Shown here: positions 9,966 to 18,744 of the stretch, piece by piece
Position numbering within the stretch: position 1 is the first letter of the stretch
Layout of the letters: every line of letters begins with the position of its first letter
Origin: [Clostridium] symbiosum
Lineage (GTDB): Bacteria > Bacillota > Clostridia > Lachnospirales > Lachnospiraceae
Length of the DNA stretch: 64,000 nt
Assembly: GCA_036419695.1 (NCBI GenBank)
Contig: CP143946.1
Coordinates: 3,900,001-3,964,000 of the forward strand
Direction of reading: 5' to 3'
Notes under the pieces: generated by a model
What the model was told of the DNA's origin: nothing
Databases searched by the model: none
Seen by the model: only the letters and a program-made list of their open reading frames with translations
Made by a program: the position numbers and the translations under genes

Positions 9966-10088
9966 TTATTTCCAATGTCTGCGCCGAATAATATATCGCC
10001 TGGGAAAATCAGTCTTACAGATTATTAGAAACACCGCCATCGCAATGGCTGTTGTCATTGTCACGAATAACATCTTATTTCTTTTCAT
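9966..10088 (-). CDS. 40-aa single-span membrane peptide
   Basis: ATG at 10088 is preceded by GAGGAG at a good distance and opens a 40-codon frame. It begins MKRNKMLFVT, has one hydrophobic segment (about residues 7-23) and a very basic tail ending RRYIIRRRHWK. It fits between marR (stop 10120) and the MATE gene with no other reading frame in the gap. I recognise no family. Position and topology suggest a small accessory or regulatory peptide for efflux or membrane stress, which is inference only. Confidence 0.55.
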   Translation of the reverse strand: MKRNKMLFVTMTTAIAMAVFLIICKTDFPRRYIIRRRHWK

Positions 10089-10119
10089 TCGCTTCTCCTC
10101 GCTTCATCTGCAAAGAAAG

Positions 10120-10575
10120 TCAGTCCGCCTTTCCTTCCATTATCTTTTCGAATGCATTCTTTAAATTAGCTGTGAATAGTTCAAGATCAGATATAAATGA
10201 TGGACTGCATTTGCTCATCGTCTCTTTGAGCACATTTTCCTCCGCTTCATATACATCTTTCAAAGCCTCACGTGTATACAAAATTCCGGCCTCTGTCAAG
10301 CAAATCTGCAATTCCCGCTTGCGTCCCGGGATACTTTGTAATGTAATGTAACCAGCTGCCTCACACTCTTTGATTAAAGTATTTACAGTTGCCCTCGGGA
10401 GCCCCCAGTCATCACAGATCTGTTTTTGGGAATGAAACTCGCCGTCATCCAACGAATATAAAAGCCAGAACAGATTCTCTTTTACTCCGGCAGTCTTTGA
10501 CAGTAAATAATAGGCTCCATCAATTTCACAAATTGCATTTGCAATTCTTCGTATATTTTTTCTGTTGCCGTCCAT
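10120..10575 (-). CDS. MarR family transcriptional regulator
   Basis: The 151-aa protein has a MarR winged helix (HSQKQICDDWGLPRATVNTL, wing near PGRKRELQICLTEAG) framed by N- and C-terminal dimerisation helices. It lies 30 nt after the cytidylate-kinase-like gene and ahead of the small peptide and MATE genes. It is the best candidate to bind the two palindromes in the promoter of this transcription unit. Ligands are probably drugs or phenolics, by family analogy. Confidence 0.85.
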   Translation of the reverse strand: MDGNRKNIRRIANAICEIDGAYYLLSKTAGVKENLFWLLYSLDDGEFHSQKQICDDWGLPRATVNTLIKECEAAGYITLQSIPGRKRELQICLTEAGILYTREALKDVYEAEENVLKETMSKCSPSFISDLELFTANLKNAFEKIMEGKAD

Positions 10576-10605
10576 GATTAAACCCTCCTGTTTTTAATTT
10601 ACATT

Positions 10606-11223
10606 TTATCGTTTCAGTTTAAACCAAAACCGGGCATACTCCACCATTTGTGGTGCCAGCGCTTTAATCTGTATTCCTGCAGTATTCACACATAGATGGA
10701 AATTCTCCCTCTTGCCCCATTCTGATGAAGTGATCAATGCATACCGCCTGGCCCTGTTCAAGTCTATTTTAGCAATTTCCCTCCTCATTTCCCTGTCTGT
10801 CAGATATTCTCCTTCTGGCCTTCTCTCCTGACAGCGTTTTATTTTAGACTCCATATCCCCATAGACAAACAGCTTCATCGGATTATACTCATTCAGTATG
10901 CCGTCTGCTCCCTGTCCCATAACCACGCAGTCCCCCTGTTCCGCCAGCCTTTTTATCTCTCTCTGTTGGGAAATCAGAATGTTAATTTCGTTCTGGTGCG
11001 CATAAGATGGATAGGAAAGTGTACAGCCAATCGTAATCGGATAAGCCATAAACAGAGGCCTCTCCATCATTTTTTCAACATACGCTTCATCCAGCCTGTT
11101 CTCCTTTGCTATTGCGGCAATAATTTCCCTGTCATAATACGCACACCCAAGCAGATCTGCCATCCGCTTTCCCAACTCCCGGCCACCACTTCCAAATTCC
11201 CGGCTAATCGTAATAATCCTCAT
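10606..11223 (-). CDS. Cytidylate kinase-like family protein
   Basis: The product (205 aa from ATG 11223, with AGGAAGAG upstream) starts MRIITISREFGSGG. The P-loop-like GSGGRELGKRMAD, then YYDREII and later CQERRP and DLNRARRYALITSSEWG are features of the cytidylate-kinase-like family found in many Clostridia. True CMP kinase activity is not established for this group, and its separation from rpsA or other cmk contexts argues for a specialised role. It is the first gene of the efflux run and immediately follows the two-operator promoter. Confidence 0.75.
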   Translation of the reverse strand: MRIITISREFGSGGRELGKRMADLLGCAYYDREIIAAIAKENRLDEAYVEKMMERPLFMAYPITIGCTLSYPSYAHQNEINILISQQREIKRLAEQGDCVVMGQGADGILNEYNPMKLFVYGDMESKIKRCQERRPEGEYLTDREMRREIAKIDLNRARRYALITSSEWGKRENFHLCVNTAGIQIKALAPQMVEYARFWFKLKR

Positions 11224-11256
11224 ATATCTCTTCCTTTCATTGAAACTATGCTTTAT

Positions 11257-11306
11257 AATCCGAAACCGGATTTCAACAGTATAATCCGATTTCGGATTTT
11301 TGTCAA
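11257..11306 (-). promoter_or_regulatory. Promoter with two palindromic operators for the kinase-marR-MATE run
   Basis: Minus-strand TTGACA (11301-11306) and TATACT (11278-11283) are spaced by 17 nt. The palindrome AATCCGA-TT-TCGGATT (11283-11298) fills the spacer, and AATCCG-AAAC-CGGATT (11257-11272) covers the start of transcription. The two centres are 26 bp apart. The arrangement is a textbook repression layout, and the downstream MarR is the likely ligand-responsive binder. Confidence 0.85.
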
Positions 11307-11421
11307 TACCATTTTTTTCTGTTGTAACATCCCATCCTGGCAGGGAATCCAAAAGTTAAGAAAAATTTCAGACATCCAAATCCTGAACCATGTATAATAA
11401 AATGCAAAGGAGGATTCAGTC

Positions 11422-12126
11422 ATGGTTGATGGAAGTATTTTAATGATTGAGGATGATGCGGATATACGTGAAGGTGTACGGGTACTGCTGGAAAGTGAGG
11501 GGTATTCCGTCACAGAAGCCGAATCCGGAAATCAGGGTTTATGTATGTTAAATAGTGAGACCGATCTGGTAATACTGGATATCATGATGCCTGGCATCTC
11601 TGGAATCCGGACCTGCAAAGAAATACGAAAGGTGTCGAATGTTCCCATTCTTTTTCTGACTGCAAAGGCCCAGGAGTCCGATAAGCTGCTGGGACTCATG
11701 GCCGGCGGGGATGATTATCTCCCGAAACCATTTTCCTATGCTGAACTTTTGGGACGGGTGAAAGCACTGCTGAGACGGTATCAGGTCTACCAGGGGAAAA
11801 ACACGTCTCATCCCCCTCAAAACGGGCTTTGGCTGGAGAGAAAGGGGATTCGTGTCTCCACTACCGGCAATAACGTACAGATTGATGGGGCTGAAGTCGA
11901 ATTATCCGAGATAGAATATCAGATACTGCGTTTATTGATACAATATCCAGATAAAATCTTTACAACTCAGAATCTCTACGAGAGTGTGTGGAACGAGCCG
12001 TTCTTTTACACTTCTAACAACACAGTGATGGTCCACATCCGTAAGCTTCGCCGGAAAATAGAGAAAAACCCACAGCATCCGGAACGGATCTGCACTGTAT
12101 GGGGAAAGGGGTATCGAATTGGGTAA
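11422..12126 (+). CDS. OmpR-type response regulator
   Basis: The 234-aa protein has a receiver domain with the acidic pair (EDD, about residues 9-11), phospho-acceptor Asp in VILDIMMPGISG and the Lys of YLPKPFS. A winged-helix output domain follows (LYESVWNEPFFY, NTVMVHIRKLRRKIE, VWGKGYRI). GGAGG lies 8 nt before the ATG and TATAAT is at about 11394. Its stop overlaps the kinase start. It is closely similar to the truncated regulator at 18182-18439, so the two systems are paralogous. Confidence 0.9.
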   Translation: MVDGSILMIEDDADIREGVRVLLESEGYSVTEAESGNQGLCMLNSETDLVILDIMMPGISGIRTCKEIRKVSNVPILFLTAKAQESDKLLGLMAGGDDYLPKPFSYAELLGRVKALLRRYQVYQGKNTSHPPQNGLWLERKGIRVSTTGNNVQIDGAEVELSEIEYQILRLLIQYPDKIFTTQNLYESVWNEPFFYTSNNTVMVHIRKLRRKIEKNPQHPERICTVWGKGYRIG

Positions 12127-13522
12127 AATTTTCACCGCGATTGAACAAGCGGTAAAAAAACATACTGAGAGTCTGGTTGGCAAACTGGTTTTCCTTTTAT
12201 TTGCAGGAATGATGGCCGGTTTCTTCTTTTTCGGTGCCCTTCATATGACGCTGAATGCCGGGCTGGCTTATTACTTTAATAATTCCTCTTATTTAAGGCG
12301 CAGGGAGGCCAGGGCTGTTCAGGAACTGCAAAATTATATTACCCAAAAGGAACTTACCCCTTATGACAGTCAGGAATTGTCTAAATGGGTAAAGGACGAA
12401 ACTGTCGTATATCTGGAAATTTACCGGAACAACCGGCTTTTATATGCTTCTGAAAACTGGGATGACACAATATTGTACGAAACTGACACCGGTTCTTATA
12501 AAAATAAATACCACTCCCTGTCTTTTTCTGACGGGGACGCAGATATCTTTTTGTTAGGCATGTATGAATACCAGTTTTATACCTATGCGCTGATAGCAGA
12601 ACTATTGTCCGGTTTTTTTGTATCTCTCCTTGTTTTTATAAACGGCATCCGGCGTGGAATCCAATACATCCAGGATTTAAGGGCTGAAATTGCCATTATG
12701 GAAGGCGGTTGTCTTGAACGCATGATTCCTGTAAAAGGAAGAGACGAACTTGCGGAACTTGCCGGTGGGCTTGAGCAGCTTCGCTGCTCCCTGAAAGAAA
12801 ATATAGAGAATGAAACTGCCTTAAAACAGGCCAACCAAAAACTGACCACAGGCATCGCCCATGATCTCCGGACACCGCTTACTGCTCTGACGATGTATGT
12901 GCAGATCCTCCAGTCCGGCGTCTGCAAGAAGGAGGAGAAAAAACAGTATTATCTGGACAAAATCATGTCAAAAGCTGTGCAGATGAAAGTTCTTTCCGAC
13001 AGACTGTTTGAGCACAGCCAGATGAAAGACAGGAAAGAAGGAAGGGAGCAGGAAGAAATCCTTACCTTGCAGGAGGCTTTCATGGATCACCTTTCAGAGA
13101 TAGCAATGCTCCTGGAAAATCGCGGTTTTCAAATCCGCTCGGATTTGAGCTGGCAATCAGTTCCTGTCATTGTACGCATGGACTATCTTGCAAGGATTAT
13201 GGATAACATCTGCTCCAACCTGATTAAATATGCAGATCCAGGGAAATCCGTCACCTTCCGAATCGTATGTGACGATTCTATGGCAGGACTGGAAATCACG
13301 AACCAAATTAAACGGCAAAATGCTCAGGTTGAAAGCACCCGGGTGGGAATGGATAATATCAGGCACATGATGAAACAAATGAATGGAATCTGTCAGGTGG
13401 GTATGGATCAGGAATCCTACAGGATAAGGATTCTATTCCCTTGCCCTTCTCTCAATCATTCCGAATCGCAGCCAGCGGACTCAGCTTCATCGCCCTCAAT
13501 GCAGGAAAAAAGCCGGCAGTAA
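12119..13522 (+). CDS. Sensor histidine kinase
   Basis: A TTG start overlaps the regulator end. Two transmembrane helices (about 20-45 and 155-180) flank an extracellular domain, followed by HAMP, the H-box TGIAHDLRTPLTALTMYVQI and N-box DNICSNLIKYADPG. The usual DxGxG G1 box is replaced by GLEITNQI, as in its paralogue at 16831-18189. This suggests a shared divergent ATP lid rather than random decay. The last about 25 codons (after IRILFPC) run over the 3' end of the converging permease gene and are probably read-through beyond the original end. Confidence 0.85.
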   Translation: MGKIFTAIEQAVKKHTESLVGKLVFLLFAGMMAGFFFFGALHMTLNAGLAYYFNNSSYLRRREARAVQELQNYITQKELTPYDSQELSKWVKDETVVYLEIYRNNRLLYASENWDDTILYETDTGSYKNKYHSLSFSDGDADIFLLGMYEYQFYTYALIAELLSGFFVSLLVFINGIRRGIQYIQDLRAEIAIMEGGCLERMIPVKGRDELAELAGGLEQLRCSLKENIENETALKQANQKLTTGIAHDLRTPLTALTMYVQILQSGVCKKEEKKQYYLDKIMSKAVQMKVLSDRLFEHSQMKDRKEGREQEEILTLQEAFMDHLSEIAMLLENRGFQIRSDLSWQSVPVIVRMDYLARIMDNICSNLIKYADPGKSVTFRIVCDDSMAGLEITNQIKRQNAQVESTRVGMDNIRHMMKQMNGICQVGMDQESYRIRILFPCPSLNHSESQPADSASSPSMQEKSRQ

Positions 13523-14786
13523 CCCCCACCATCACGGAAAAGGCAATGGCGGCCAGCGACAGCCATCCCGGAATGCGTGGGATAGTTCCTCCCATCCCGA
13601 TTCCAGCTGCCTCCAGTTTCAGAAAATGGTTTATCGAGTAAGATGCCCCGTAACTTAGCATAACTCCGGTGAAACCGCCGAGCAATCCTATAAAAGCAGA
13701 TTCTATGAGAAACATATTCCGTATTGCGCCCATATCACATCCCAGAACCTTCAGAACGCCGATTTCTTTCGTGCGCTCATAAATGGACATCATCATGGTA
13801 TTGGCAATTCCAATGGCGGCCACAAATAAAGAGACTGCCCCAATTCCACCCAAAACAGCCTGTATCATCCCCGACTGCTTTTCCGACTGTTCCAGCCACT
13901 AGATATTGCTGACAGCCTGATATCCCGATTTCTTAAGCAGAGTCTGTACCTCTTTTACGTGTTTCACATCGTCCACATTGACCTCTATGGTATCATAGAC
14001 AAAATAGGGAAGCGGTTTTCCTCTCTTCGTTGTGGGCTGCCCCGGAATTGCCTTTTTCCTAAATATCCGCTTTAGATGTGCCTGCAGATTTTCTATATCT
14101 GCATACACGGAATATGCATAATTCATGTTTCTACTTCTCGTCTCATCCACAATTCCATTCGATTTGAGCAGATATTTTTTAGGCGGCTTTTTCGTGTTGT
14201 CTGCCCGGGCGTCAAAGTAGGCATCCATATCAAAGGTAACGAACATGGGCTCCTTCTCTAAATCCACGTCCGGAAGCTGATTGGTATCAAAAAAATCTTT
14301 TCCTGTCTTTCGGTTGGAAAAATCTCTGATTACATCACTTCCATAAATTAAACGCAGTTCGTTTTTATCCGTCCTGCCTGCCGGTTTTCCCCTGACCGGT
14401 ATTTTATCCAGGTACTCTCTGGGCGCGCCTTCTAACTGTATACCGACAGCTTCGTACAGTCCCTGCCGCAGTATAACCTGCAGCTGTAGAAACGGATAAA
14501 CAGTTACTACGTTTTTAATTTTCAAAAATTCCTTTACCGTCTCAATGGTAAGATGTTTCGGTTTTTTTCTGTCAGACTGGCCATACATCTCTGAAACCTG
14601 TATCCTGGTCAAACTCCCCGATGACTCAATCAACTCACGGTTCTGTTCTTTCAGCCCGATTCCCAGGGAAACCATAACAACAATGGCGGCTGTCCCGATC
14701 ACAACTCCTAAAACCGTTAAAAAGGTACGCAGCCGCCTTTGTCTCAGATTGTTAATACTCATGGTAAATAAGTCAATAATCCTCAT
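13452..14786 (-). pseudogene. MacB/FtsX-type permease interrupted by an in-frame stop
   Basis: From ATG 14786 (MRIIDLFTMSINNLRQRRLR) the protein has the MacB-like N-terminal helix (FLTVLGVVIGTAAIVVMVSL) and a long extracytoplasmic domain. A TAG at 13899-13901 follows GYQAVSNI. The same frame continues WLEQSEKQSGMIQAVLGG with the three C-terminal FtsX helices (IGIANTMMMSIYERTKEIGV, VLKVLGC) to the stop at 13452. A single base change would restore about 444 codons. No ABC ATPase partner lies nearby. It is the last gene of the phospholipid operon. Confidence 0.85.
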
Positions 14787-14806
14787 TCTGAGTCGCTCCT
14801 TACATA

Positions 14807-15628
14807 CTAATCCGCCATCGCAATTTTCTCTCCCAGCCGAACCTCCGCTTCCCCTGTCATGGAAATCGCCCATTTCAGAGAATCCGGATTAATGCGGCCT
14901 TCTTCTACCAAAAGTACGATTGTGGATCCACCAAATTCAAAGTACCCTTTTTCCTGGCCTCGTTTTACATAACATCCCGGATTTCTATTTTGAATTCGTC
15001 CCACCAGCAATGCCCCTACTTCCATCTGAACCATTCTTCCAAAGTTCACTGAATCCATTACGGTGTATTCTCTACTGTTCTGTATATAGACAGGATATCG
15101 TTCACTGGCTATGGGACGAATGCAGTGGAGGATTCCCTTTATTTTTCTTCGCTCTGTAATGGTTCCATGATCAACATAACAATAATGGTGGTAATCAGAA
15201 GGGCGGAGCCGGAACACCATGCAAAATCCATCTTTAAAATGATTAGCCAGGTGTATATCACCCAATAACTCCTTCACTTTATAACTGCTGTGTTTAAGGC
15301 AGATACTGCCGGACTCATTTATCTTATATATTGTTAATAACCCATCACATGGGCTGATCAGGTGCCTGTTCGTCACATCTATTTGACGTCTGCCGGATCG
15401 TAGTTTCCGAATAAAAAAATCATTAAAAGACAAATAATTTTTTCTCTTATATTCCTCCATAGGAATTTTATTCCTTCTCACAAATCCTGAAATCATCCAC
15501 CGTGAATACGGGCTTTCCAAAAATTTACCAGCTGCCCTTGAAACCCATGGCAATGTTAACCCCTTTAGAATTATGCGTCCAGGCAGTGTGCGGTAGAGAA
15601 ACCGTATTGCAATGCTCTCCTTGTTCAT
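14807..15628 (-). CDS. psd: Phosphatidylserine decarboxylase
   Basis: The 273-aa proenzyme forms phosphatidylethanolamine from phosphatidylserine at the membrane. It has RPSDYHHYCYVDHGTI with the catalytic His and the self-cleavage motif FEFGGSTIVLL. There the Ser of GGST becomes the pyruvoyl group; GGST replaces the LGST of proteobacterial enzymes, as is usual in Clostridia. It lies 6 nt after pssA and is in one unit with it, so both steps from CDP-diacylglycerol to PE are encoded together under the two-component genes upstream. Confidence 0.92.
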   Translation of the reverse strand: MNKESIAIRFLYRTLPGRIILKGLTLPWVSRAAGKFLESPYSRWMISGFVRRNKIPMEEYKRKNYLSFNDFFIRKLRSGRRQIDVTNRHLISPCDGLLTIYKINESGSICLKHSSYKVKELLGDIHLANHFKDGFCMVFRLRPSDYHHYCYVDHGTITERRKIKGILHCIRPIASERYPVYIQNSREYTVMDSVNFGRMVQMEVGALLVGRIQNRNPGCYVKRGQEKGYFEFGGSTIVLLVEEGRINPDSLKWAISMTGEAEVRLGEKIAMAD

Positions 15629-15634
15629 CTCATA

Positions 15635-16243
15635 TCACTCCCCTGCCAACAATAAAAATCCAGCCACCCCAAGGATAGCAAGACAGGTTTTTCCTAATGA
15701 CTGAGGTTTTCTGACCTTAACAGGAAGCAGAAACAGAATTGACATAACAAGAAGGCTGAGCCTTCCTGTCATGCCTCCACTTCCTCCGCTATACGCTTGC
15801 AGCGCATACGCCACCGGCAAAATAATTGCCGATGATGTGACCGGCAGCCCCAAATAGTATGTTCTGGATTCGTTGGTCTGTTCCTGGCGTTCTTCTTCCA
15901 TCACATTAAAAAAAGCAAGACGGATTAATGCACATAATACATAAAAGGAAGCAATAATGATACTCCATATATCCTGATTGCCACAATAGAGAATCATTCC
16001 AGGAAGCACTCCGAAGCTGATTAAATCACTTAGAGAGTCGATTTGAATCCCAAACCGCTTTTCTGCCGGTGTCCGTTCCCTGGTTCTGGCAACCGCCCCA
16101 TCGAACATGTCGCAGAGCCCTGCAATCACAAGGCAGATTAGGGACATCCTTTCTCTGCTGTTGCACGTTGCCACTATCCCGGAGAATGCCGTCAGCATCC
16201 CGGCATAAGTCAATATAACCGTATAATTATAAAATCCCAGCAT
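15635..16243 (-). CDS. pssA: CDP-diacylglycerol-serine O-phosphatidyltransferase
   Basis: The CDP-alcohol phosphatidyltransferase signature DGX2ARX8GX3DX3D is intact (DGAVARTRERTPAEKRFG followed by IQIDSLSD). The 202-aa protein has about six membrane helices. Next to psd this identifies it as phosphatidylserine synthase rather than PgsA. It is transcribed between the VTT-domain gene and psd. Confidence 0.88.
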   Translation of the reverse strand: MLGFYNYTVILTYAGMLTAFSGIVATCNSRERMSLICLVIAGLCDMFDGAVARTRERTPAEKRFGIQIDSLSDLISFGVLPGMILYCGNQDIWSIIIASFYVLCALIRLAFFNVMEEERQEQTNESRTYYLGLPVTSSAIILPVAYALQAYSGGSGGMTGRLSLLVMSILFLLPVKVRKPQSLGKTCLAILGVAGFLLLAGE

Positions 16244-16258
16244 AATTTCATCATCCTT

Positions 16259-16834
16259 TCACCCTCTGGTTGTTCCAAATAAAATACTGTAGAACAGAAT
16301 ACACCATGGTTTTCCCAGTAGGATAATCCATAGAAATTTCTTAAATGACAGTTTCATAAGTCCCGAAAAGTAACAAAGAAAATCATCTGGAGCCAGGGGC
16401 AAAAGAATGCAAAGGAAGAGGATCAATGTATAGCTTTTCGCCTCCTGAACCCGCATAATCCAACCCCTGTACTTTTCTTTTGGAAAGATTGATTCGACCA
16501 ATGGTGCTCCAAATCGTCTGGCTAAAAGAAATGCTATCAGGGAACCAATGCTGATTCCGATATAATTGCACCAGAATCCGCCCGCCGCCCCAAACATGGC
16601 ACTGCCCACAACACAACCCAGAAAGCCGGGCAATATGGGAACCACCACCTGGAATGCCTGGATTACAATTAAAATCAAAGGTGCGATTATTCCAAAGCCC
16701 TGTATGTATTTCTGCAGGGTTTCCACCGAATGAAACTGCCCGTCAATCCCCGCTTTCACCATAAAGGCCGCGCAAAATAAAATCGCTGTAAGTCCCAGCC
16801 ACATGCTGTATTTGTATCCTTTATTCTTTGTCAA
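16259..16834 (-). CDS. VTT/DedA-like (TVP38/TMEM64 family) membrane protein
   Basis: The 191-aa protein has several transmembrane helices and the VTT-domain features PILPGFLGCVVGSAMFGAAG and LPLAPDDFLCYFSGL. Members of this superfamily are linked to lipid scrambling and to resistance against membrane-active agents. ATG overlaps the kinase stop by 4 nt. Its place next to PS/PE synthesis genes suggests it distributes phospholipids between leaflets, which is an inference. Confidence 0.85.
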   Translation of the reverse strand: MTKNKGYKYSMWLGLTAILFCAAFMVKAGIDGQFHSVETLQKYIQGFGIIAPLILIVIQAFQVVVPILPGFLGCVVGSAMFGAAGGFWCNYIGISIGSLIAFLLARRFGAPLVESIFPKEKYRGWIMRVQEAKSYTLILFLCILLPLAPDDFLCYFSGLMKLSFKKFLWIILLGKPWCILFYSILFGTTRG

Positions 16835-18189
16835 AAAACTTCACCTCTATCCCGGACTAAAAATAACAGTTTTACATGAAATTGTTCTCCTGTCTCGTTA
16901 ATCAGACAGGATCCTCCCATGCCCTTCATCATACATTTTAAATTTTCCAACCCCACTTTCGTACTCTCCACATGCCCTGCCTGCTCCTTTATCCGATTGC
17001 ATATCTCAATTCCGGCCCACTCTTCCTCATATACGGTGCGCAGCCAGATAAGTTCCTTCGGATCCGCATACTTTATCAGATTGGAACTCAAATTATCTAT
17101 AATTCTTGCAATATAGTCCATTCTCACAGAGATGCTGGCCAATTTCCACTCCAGCTCCGCCTCAACTCCGAACCCCTGGCTCTCAAGTAATGCCGTCATT
17201 TCGGACAAATAATCCTCAAAAATATTCTGCAGGCGTTGCGGGGCATCCATTCCTTTCATTTTATTTTCTGTTTCCATCTGGCAGCTCTCAAACAGCCGGT
17301 TGGATAACTCTTTGATCAGGACTGCCTTCTTCATAACTTTATCCAGATAATATCGTCTGGCCTTATCATCTCTGCAAATATCCGTCTGCAGGATTTCCAC
17401 ATAAACGGTTAATGAGGTCAGCGGCGTGCGCAGATCATGTGCAATTCCTGTCACCAACCACTGGTTCGCCTCGCGTAATTTTCGTTCTTCTTCCATTGCC
17501 TGTTTCAGGGACAGACGCATTTTCTCCAACCCCTGAGCCAACTGTGCTAATTCATTATCACCGGATATGGTTACCCTCCGATCCAGGCATCCACCTTCCA
17601 TTACGCAAATTTCTGATTGAATTTTCTGTATATAGTGGATCCCTTTTTTGACCCCATAGACAAAAACTATGAGGAATACCAGGAAAGCAGACAGGATTTC
17701 CGCTATCATTGCATATACATAATATTGGTACTCAAATATCCCAAACAGCCGCACAACCGCGTCTCCATCTGCAAAGGTAATATTATAATCTCTTCCCTCA
17801 TAACCTGAAAAGGCTGTCCTTTCTCCATAATCATTTGCATCTGCAGAAGAAAAAGAATCATATAACCAACGGTTATTCCGATAAATTTCCAGGTATACCA
17901 CTCTCTGTTCTTTCACCCATTCCGATATATTTGTTTCATCAAGAGGCGTAAGATTATTTCTGGCGACAAACTCCTGGAATTGCCGGACACAGTCTTTTTC
18001 TTTTCTTTCTGAATAAGAAGATTTGGCAAAGTAGATATCTAACCCAGCCTCAATCGTCACCTTTGCAATGCCAAAAAAGGAGACTGAAATAAGTGTACTA
18101 AGTAATATCAATACAACGAGCTGTCCTGTCAGGCTCCCTAAACATCCCTGGATTACATTCCACATTTTTTGCCACGCCTTTTTAATCAA
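16831..18189 (-). CDS. Sensor histidine kinase of the phospholipid operon
   Basis: This 452-aa kinase is a close paralogue of the one at 12119-13522. Both share the sensor block VVYLEIYRNNRW/L, HAMP, H-box TGIAHDLRTPLTSLTVYVEI, N-box DNLSSNLIKYADP and a G1-box region without DxGxG (GIEICNRIKEQAGHV). It overlaps the truncated regulator upstream and the VTT gene downstream. The membrane-proximal sensor and the neighbours suggest sensing of envelope or cationic-peptide stress. Confidence 0.88.
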   Translation of the reverse strand: MIKKAWQKMWNVIQGCLGSLTGQLVVLILLSTLISVSFFGIAKVTIEAGLDIYFAKSSYSERKEKDCVRQFQEFVARNNLTPLDETNISEWVKEQRVVYLEIYRNNRWLYDSFSSADANDYGERTAFSGYEGRDYNITFADGDAVVRLFGIFEYQYYVYAMIAEILSAFLVFLIVFVYGVKKGIHYIQKIQSEICVMEGGCLDRRVTISGDNELAQLAQGLEKMRLSLKQAMEEERKLREANQWLVTGIAHDLRTPLTSLTVYVEILQTDICRDDKARRYYLDKVMKKAVLIKELSNRLFESCQMETENKMKGMDAPQRLQNIFEDYLSEMTALLESQGFGVEAELEWKLASISVRMDYIARIIDNLSSNLIKYADPKELIWLRTVYEEEWAGIEICNRIKEQAGHVESTKVGLENLKCMMKGMGGSCLINETGEQFHVKLLFLVRDRGEVF

Positions 18190-18439
18190 AACGATACCCC
18201 TTTCCCCACACCGTACTGATATGTTCCGGTCTCTGTGGATTTTTTTCTATCTTCATTCTCAATTTCCGAATATGGACCATTACGGTATTGCTGGAACCGT
18301 AAAAAAATGGTTCCTGCCATACACTCTCATAGATGTTTTCCGCCTCCACGATCCGGTATCCCTCACTCTCCAGTAATACCCTGACGCCCTCCCTTATATC
18401 GGGATCATCCTCTATCAGTAATATTTTTACCGACTCCAT
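18182..18439 (-). CDS. Response regulator with a large internal in-frame deletion
   Basis: From ATG 18439 (AGGAGG upstream) the 85-aa protein joins the first 32 residues of a receiver (ILLIEDDPDIREGVRVLLES) directly to the last part of the winged helix (ENIYESVWQEPFFY, NTVMVHIRKLRMKIE, VWGKGYRFD). Compared with the paralogue at 11422 about 141 residues are missing. The loss includes the phospho-acceptor Asp, the conserved Lys and most of the first output-domain strands. The recognition helix region is kept and the frame is open. It may be a decayed gene or a phosphorylation-blind DNA-binding remnant. Confidence 0.85.
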   Translation of the reverse strand: MESVKILLIEDDPDIREGVRVLLESEGYRIVEAENIYESVWQEPFFYGSSNTVMVHIRKLRMKIEKNPQRPEHISTVWGKGYRFD

Positions 18440-18677
18440 CGTTCTACCTCCTCCCAGCCTCACTTTATCCTATTATTCTGAATAGTTTCTGAATCAAATC
18501 TGAAAATTTATGAAAGCAGATTCGGCTGTTATGCTATCTCTGAACAATTCTAAAACCTGAATATACACCAACAATTCCACCCAAAACAGAAAAGAATACT
18601 TGCAGTATTTGCTGTTTTTAAACGATAACCATAGTGAAAACGGATTCCGGTTTCATTCAAAATTATTTCCTTTCATA

Positions 18678-18736
18678 TTGACAAAAGTTGATTTGAAGCA
18701 TATACTATAACATATCAAAAAAAGTTGATTTGAGGT
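18678..18736 (+). promoter_or_regulatory. arsR promoter and operator
   Basis: TTGACA (18678-18683), a 17-nt spacer and TATACT (18701-18706) form the promoter. The ArsR-type operator ATATCAAAAAAAGTTGAT (18712-18729) lies just downstream, and a half-site AAAGTTGATTTGA also sits in the spacer. A GAGGTGG ribosome site follows. Confidence 0.85.
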
Positions 18737-18744
18737 GGCAAAAG

